Origin: CAZDDI01 sp964504195
Lineage (GTDB): Bacteria; Chloroflexota; Anaerolineae; B4-G1; SLSP01
Assembly: GCA_964504195.1 (NCBI GenBank)
Contig: CAZDDI010000049.1
Location: 1-34,929 of the forward strand
DNA length: 34,929 bases
Direction: 5' to 3'
Position numbers and translations under genes: made by a program. Shown here piece by piece: positions 31,427 through 34,929 of this stretch (positions are counted from its first letter, which is position 1; each line of letters opens with the position of its first letter). The notes below the pieces were generated by a model. That model was not told the DNA's origin. It saw only the letters and a program-made list of their open reading frames with translations, and ran no database searches.

Positions 31427-32031
31427 GGACTACCTCCTACATTGCGTTGTAAAAACTCCCCCGTGTCCGCACGGAGCTCCCAAAATGTGAGGGCTGCGCT
31501 TTGCGCCTGCGTAACAGTAATTTGCCAGGTAGGAATTCCCTCAACATTCACCCCCAGGCGCAAGTGTAAAGATTCTGTGCGCACTTGTCCCCAAACCGTC
31601 TGTCCGCCGTTCTGCCACCACCGGTTCAAGACTGTCGGGCTATCGGTCTGCCAGGCCTGTGCGGAGAGGGGGGGTTGCGCATAGAGCGCCGCCGTCTCCC
31701 GCAACACGCGCACTTCGCTACCTTGCACCAATACCAGCGCGATGCGCTTCTTCCCCGGCGAGTAAACCTGACAATTCCACCCCTCTTCAGTCTGATTATT
31801 GCGCCGGAGGGTAACGGCACAACTCACAATCCCCGCATCAGGCTGCCACGCAACGCTCCAGGCCTGTATCAAGTCACGTGCCTGGCGCACGGTCACGCCA
31901 CCAGCAACCAGGGGGAGGCCCGGAGCCGGCTGACGGGCCACTTCACCCTGTAAAGTAACGAGCAAAAATACTACGGCCAGAACACTGAGTACCAACAGCG
32001 CAAGAAGAAATAGCCGTCTTTGTTTGGTCAT
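31423..32031 (-). CDS. Membrane-anchored protein of unknown function in the Tad-like operon
   Basis: A 202-residue protein I do not recognise. A basic start (MTKQRR) and one hydrophobic segment (about 7-27) anchor it; the rest is predicted extracytoplasmic, with two Cys (in IVSCAVT and WNCQVYS) that could form a disulfide, and many beta-strand-like stretches ending in WELRADTGEFLQRN. It starts 13 nt after the secreted propeller gene and overlaps tadE by 4 nt, so it belongs to the same transcript. It may be an assembly or surface component (inference from position). Confidence 0.65.
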   Translation of the reverse strand: MTKQRRLFLLALLVLSVLAVVFLLVTLQGEVARQPAPGLPLVAGGVTVRQARDLIQAWSVAWQPDAGIVSCAVTLRRNNQTEEGWNCQVYSPGKKRIALVLVQGSEVRVLRETAALYAQPPLSAQAWQTDSPTVLNRWWQNGGQTVWGQVRTESLHLRLGVNVEGIPTWQITVTQAQSAALTFWELRADTGEFLQRNVGGSP

Positions 32032-32044
32032 ATTCTGGGCCTTC

Positions 32045-34498
32045 TCAGTGACGATGATTTCGTAACACTAGGGGAAGGTAAACCTGATTAGCAGACCGCA
32101 ATAGCCCAGAAGTAGCCTTCCGCGTATCCAGATTACCACAGGCTGCGCCCGCCCCCTGATGCGATTCCAGACGATAAAGCCCGGATACCCCACTCGGCAC
32201 ACCGAAAGTTGTGGTGGTAGGTGCATCTTGAGTCGGTACCGTGACGCCATCTTTGACTTTTTGGCTTATCGGTGCAGCCCCAGTTATCGGGCACCACCAC
32301 AGCGTGTAAACACCGGCTTCATGATACTTAAGCGTCGCCTGAAGCACCTGTCCGGGAAATGGTTTGTTGGCACTAACCGTAATCCAGGGGACACCCGGAG
32401 GAGGCTCGTCGCCCACAGTAAATGTGGATGAACGCGCAACATAAGCATCGTGACAGCCCGTCGCGCCTTCATCCACGTGAGACTCCAGATAATAGGTTCC
32501 GGCGGTGGTCCCCCATGGTACCTCTAGTACCAAATTGGAGCGCGACCAAGTCATAACATTCATGCTCAAACTATCCGCGATCCGCAATGGATCTTCGTCG
32601 CCTTGCGAACAGAGCCAAACCGCATATTGCAGCGGATAACCAGCATAGGCTTCATTGGAATAGGGATGCAACCTTAACGTCGTCGTCATCAAATCGCCAG
32701 AGATAGCCCACGAAGGGCCGATTTCCAATGCGGGAATGTTGTTATCTGTCCAGGTATGCGTGAACACAACCGCCGGCTCGTCAGCATCCCACACCCCATT
32801 GGCTTCAATATCCAACCAAGCATCCACCATCACAGTACCAGCCAGGTTCGTATATAATGTAACCTCAGCCCAACCATCCGGATCGGTGACACGTTGCGTC
32901 GTAGTCCCGTCCACACCGTTAAGGTTAAAACTACCGTCACCCTCACGCACACTGAAGTGCAACTGCGCTCCACCAATCCCCTGCCCAGACAGGTCTCGCA
33001 CCTGCGCGCGCAACAGCTGCGCACGTTCATTCGGTAAAACATGTATATCCGTGTAAGTATCGGCTACCACTTGTTCACCACCGGTGCGTCGCCCACCATA
33101 ATAATCATAGTAAATTTGGGAACGCGAATACTGCTGTCCGCCGACCTGCTGCATCCAGGCGCGCATGTAGATAAAGTGAAAACCATTCGCATCCATTGCA
33201 GGACCGGGCAATACAATGGCCGGTGCGATGCGGACATCCCCACCTGCGCCCACCTGCCAGGTAGTGGTCGGAACCCAGCTGTAATACTGATCAGTCCGAG
33301 ATACTACATACGTGGTGGTGAGGGCATACCCACTATCAATTTTTACTTGCCAGGTCAAGCGTGGCAGACCCTGATGATCCAAGGCCACGACGGGGCGCGT
33401 GTGCGAGGCATACTCACTCACCACACTCTGCGCATCACTACCAGCATAATGCTTGAGGGACATGTTAATCATAGTCACCGGTATCTCTGTACCGACCTCT
33501 TTCGGCTGAACCCAGCTGAGACCGTTGTCATTGGAGCGGACATAGAGCAAGTAAAACTTCTCGCAGGGGAAGTTGATATTAACATCCGCGCAGACATTCC
33601 AAACAAGCAAAACCGTCCCGTCGCGGGCCGCGAGCGCCGGCAAGGGATACGTTGTCTCATCCAACGAAGCATCCGGATAGAGAAAAGTGCGCTGCGTGCC
33701 AAATTCGCCAGTATCCTCATTGTAATAACGATACTGCACATCACCGCGACTACGATTACCATCGTTGCGGTGCCGTTCCCATGCAATATGGATACGCCCC
33801 CCTGAGGCGGCGGCCACGGGACGGTAAAAGCCACCAATCTTCGTGCCGGTGGCAACAATAACAGGAGCCGTCCAGCTCCCTCCATTGAGGCGTGTGGAAA
33901 GGATATCGCCATCCGTCAGTGCATGTGTACCTTGCGCATAGATAATGTGCGGGCGAGATTGCGTATCCAGCACAATACGCGCATCCGAAATACGCTTGCC
34001 CGATGCACCCTCTTGGTAAACCGCATCACTTCCTGATGTGCAGGCGCCGGTGAGTAGATTACAAGTGTAATAACGGAGAGCACTGTTAGCGGTGACTGCG
34101 TCACAGGGAGACCAGTAGCTCACAGCCAGATGCGCGGTGGTGCCATCAAGCGCCACATCAGTGTGAATGGCACACGCATCGCTGGGTAAGGACAATGTCT
34201 GGGGCATGCTCCAGTTAGTTTGGGCAGCCCCTTCATTCCCCCAACGCAACAATGCTTGCCCGCGCGAAATGCAGCCTTGGTTAAACATATTCCCCTTGAT
34301 CCATGCCGTCGCCAGCCATTGCCCATCCGCACTAATAGCCGCGCGTGGCTCAAAGTCACATACATCGCTGCTGGCAGAGAGACGCATTGGGCTAAGCGGA
34401 AACGCTGCCCAAACCGTTACCACAAACCACAACAACGCCGCGCTCAAAGCCACCAGCGCCGCTACACGCACCCTCACGCTCCAATACCGAGATGTCAT
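32045..34498 (-). CDS. Large secreted beta-propeller/Ig-like surface protein ending in YLPLVLR
   Basis: An 817-residue exported protein, first gene of the Tad-like operon. A signal peptide with a hydrophobic core (about 12-31) is followed by a sialidase/BNR-like propeller region (about 45-480; repeated S-x-DxGxxW-like strands such as ISADGQWLATAW and SNDNGLSWVQPKEVG), then a Big_1-like domain (about 500-590, VRDLSGQGIGGAQLHFSV), two further beta domains with paired Cys, and the C-terminal YLPLVLRNHRH. No sialidase active site can be claimed. The start at 34498 has AAAGGA 12 nt upstream; an in-frame ATG at 34522 has no Shine-Dalgarno but is possible. It is likely displayed on the cell surface with the Tad proteins. 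Confidence 0.72.
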   Translation of the reverse strand: MTSRYWSVRVRVAALVALSAALLWFVVTVWAAFPLSPMRLSASSDVCDFEPRAAISADGQWLATAWIKGNMFNQGCISRGQALLRWGNEGAAQTNWSMPQTLSLPSDACAIHTDVALDGTTAHLAVSYWSPCDAVTANSALRYYTCNLLTGACTSGSDAVYQEGASGKRISDARIVLDTQSRPHIIYAQGTHALTDGDILSTRLNGGSWTAPVIVATGTKIGGFYRPVAAASGGRIHIAWERHRNDGNRSRGDVQYRYYNEDTGEFGTQRTFLYPDASLDETTYPLPALAARDGTVLLVWNVCADVNINFPCEKFYLLYVRSNDNGLSWVQPKEVGTEIPVTMINMSLKHYAGSDAQSVVSEYASHTRPVVALDHQGLPRLTWQVKIDSGYALTTTYVVSRTDQYYSWVPTTTWQVGAGGDVRIAPAIVLPGPAMDANGFHFIYMRAWMQQVGGQQYSRSQIYYDYYGGRRTGGEQVVADTYTDIHVLPNERAQLLRAQVRDLSGQGIGGAQLHFSVREGDGSFNLNGVDGTTTQRVTDPDGWAEVTLYTNLAGTVMVDAWLDIEANGVWDADEPAVVFTHTWTDNNIPALEIGPSWAISGDLMTTTLRLHPYSNEAYAGYPLQYAVWLCSQGDEDPLRIADSLSMNVMTWSRSNLVLEVPWGTTAGTYYLESHVDEGATGCHDAYVARSSTFTVGDEPPPGVPWITVSANKPFPGQVLQATLKYHEAGVYTLWWCPITGAAPISQKVKDGVTVPTQDAPTTTTFGVPSGVSGLYRLESHQGAGAACGNLDTRKATSGLLRSANQVYLPLVLRNHRH

Positions 34499-34522
34499 CT
34501 TTATTCGCGATCCTTTCGCCAT

Positions 34523-34929
34523 GTAGAGTTACACTGTGTGGCGTGATTACTGGAACAATGTCATCAAGTTTACCCTACAGACCGGGCAGATTTGAAAGAC
34601 TTAATGCTAGGCCAAGCGCTTGTTCACCGGCAAAACACTGCGAAACCTGCCAGGTCTTAACAATACCATTAATTGCTGAAATATCACTACAAGTTCCCGC
34701 TCATCATGAACAAGCTTGTAAGGCTCTTCCTCCTCTCCCCCAGCAGAGGAAAGGAGAAAGATTTCTTACAAAGAGTTAAGAATAAACGCAATACTGCAAA
34801 AGCAGCCCTGTAATACGCTCAACCTGTAGCGCAGGATTATGAATTTTAAGAAATTAATCCGTAAATAAGGTTTCTGTGTCAAGTTGGTCGTTCTAAAAAT
34901 AAAATGATACCCCCTATCCCCCTGCCCCC
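34523..34929. other. Gene-free right edge
   Basis: No supported gene. It holds a promoter-like sequence (34853-34882), one arm of the AGACCTGTCAGGTTT palindrome with a single change (34643-34657), and, at the very end (34909-34929), a TACCCCCTATCCCC tract like the start of the C-rich repeat near 19172-19225, cut by the window edge. Confidence 0.5.
34853..34882 (-). promoter_or_regulatory. Putative promoter of the Tad-like surface operon
   Basis: A perfect TTGACA (34882-34877) is followed after 18 nt by ATTAAT (34858-34853) on the minus strand. The leader to the first gene would be about 350 nt, which is long; another start closer to the gene is possible. Confidence 0.4.

Overview
The window looks like a chromosomal scaffold piece from a Chloroflexota bacterium, probably a metagenome assembly (Anaerolineae or Caldilineae-like; this is inference). 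The reasons are the GC-rich genes, large MalT/LuxR-type regulators, Pro-Thr-rich lipoprotein linkers, secreted proteins ending in YLPLVLR, Tad-type pseudopilins, and gene borders packed with short iterated repeats. A run of exactly 100 N at 15477-15576 is an assembly gap inside a repeat. Nearly all genes lie on the minus strand; only hsdR and a SIS-domain isomerase lie on the plus strand. No tRNA, rRNA or CRISPR array was seen. Layout: 97-3306 hsdR (type I restriction motor/nuclease, no hsdM or hsdS in view); 3442-4485 a GlmS/AgaS-like sugar-phosphate isomerase or deaminase; 4546-5592 a free-standing GyrA C-terminal pinwheel; 5671-7575 an S9 oligopeptidase; 7784-10626 the tldD-tldE peptidase pair; 10712-12850 a large secreted DUF11 protein; 13521-14897 an IS110-family transposase with a GC-rich structured non-coding stretch behind it; 15125-15778 a repeat cluster; 15868-18288 a TPR/lytic transglycosylase lipoprotein; 18340-19068 a cyclase-like DUF2652 protein; 19150-19582 a nest of palindromic elements; 19627-20106 a broken MalT-like regulator; 20172-22013 an ABC exporter; 22190-24958 an intact MalT/LuxR regulator; 24970-25677 an inverted copy of the repeat cluster; 25679-26765 prfB with its programmed +1 frameshift; 27043-27936 ftsY; 28388-34498 a four-gene surface operon (secreted propeller protein, membrane-anchored unknown, TadE, TadG with a vWA domain). 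How the genes work together: tldD and tldE form a translationally coupled operon ended by a hairpin terminator. The S9 peptidase and tldD share a 38-nt promoter-like element, so the peptidases may be co-regulated. The four genes from 34498 down to 28388 appear to build a Tad-type surface or adhesion structure. The ABC exporter sits next to a MalT-like regulator that may control it. prfB and ftsY are housekeeping genes. The most unusual content is between the genes. Two unrelated genes (SIS isomerase and DUF11 protein) share a roughly 100-nt leader (hairpin, TTTTGATT, 7-nt-periodic tract, Shine-Dalgarno), and a third gene (S9 peptidase) has the same architecture. Many gene borders carry 7-nt-periodic tracts, some of which form start regions or stop codons. 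Several MITE-like elements sit between genes, one of which supplies a stop codon. Two inverted repeat clusters bracket about 9 kb.
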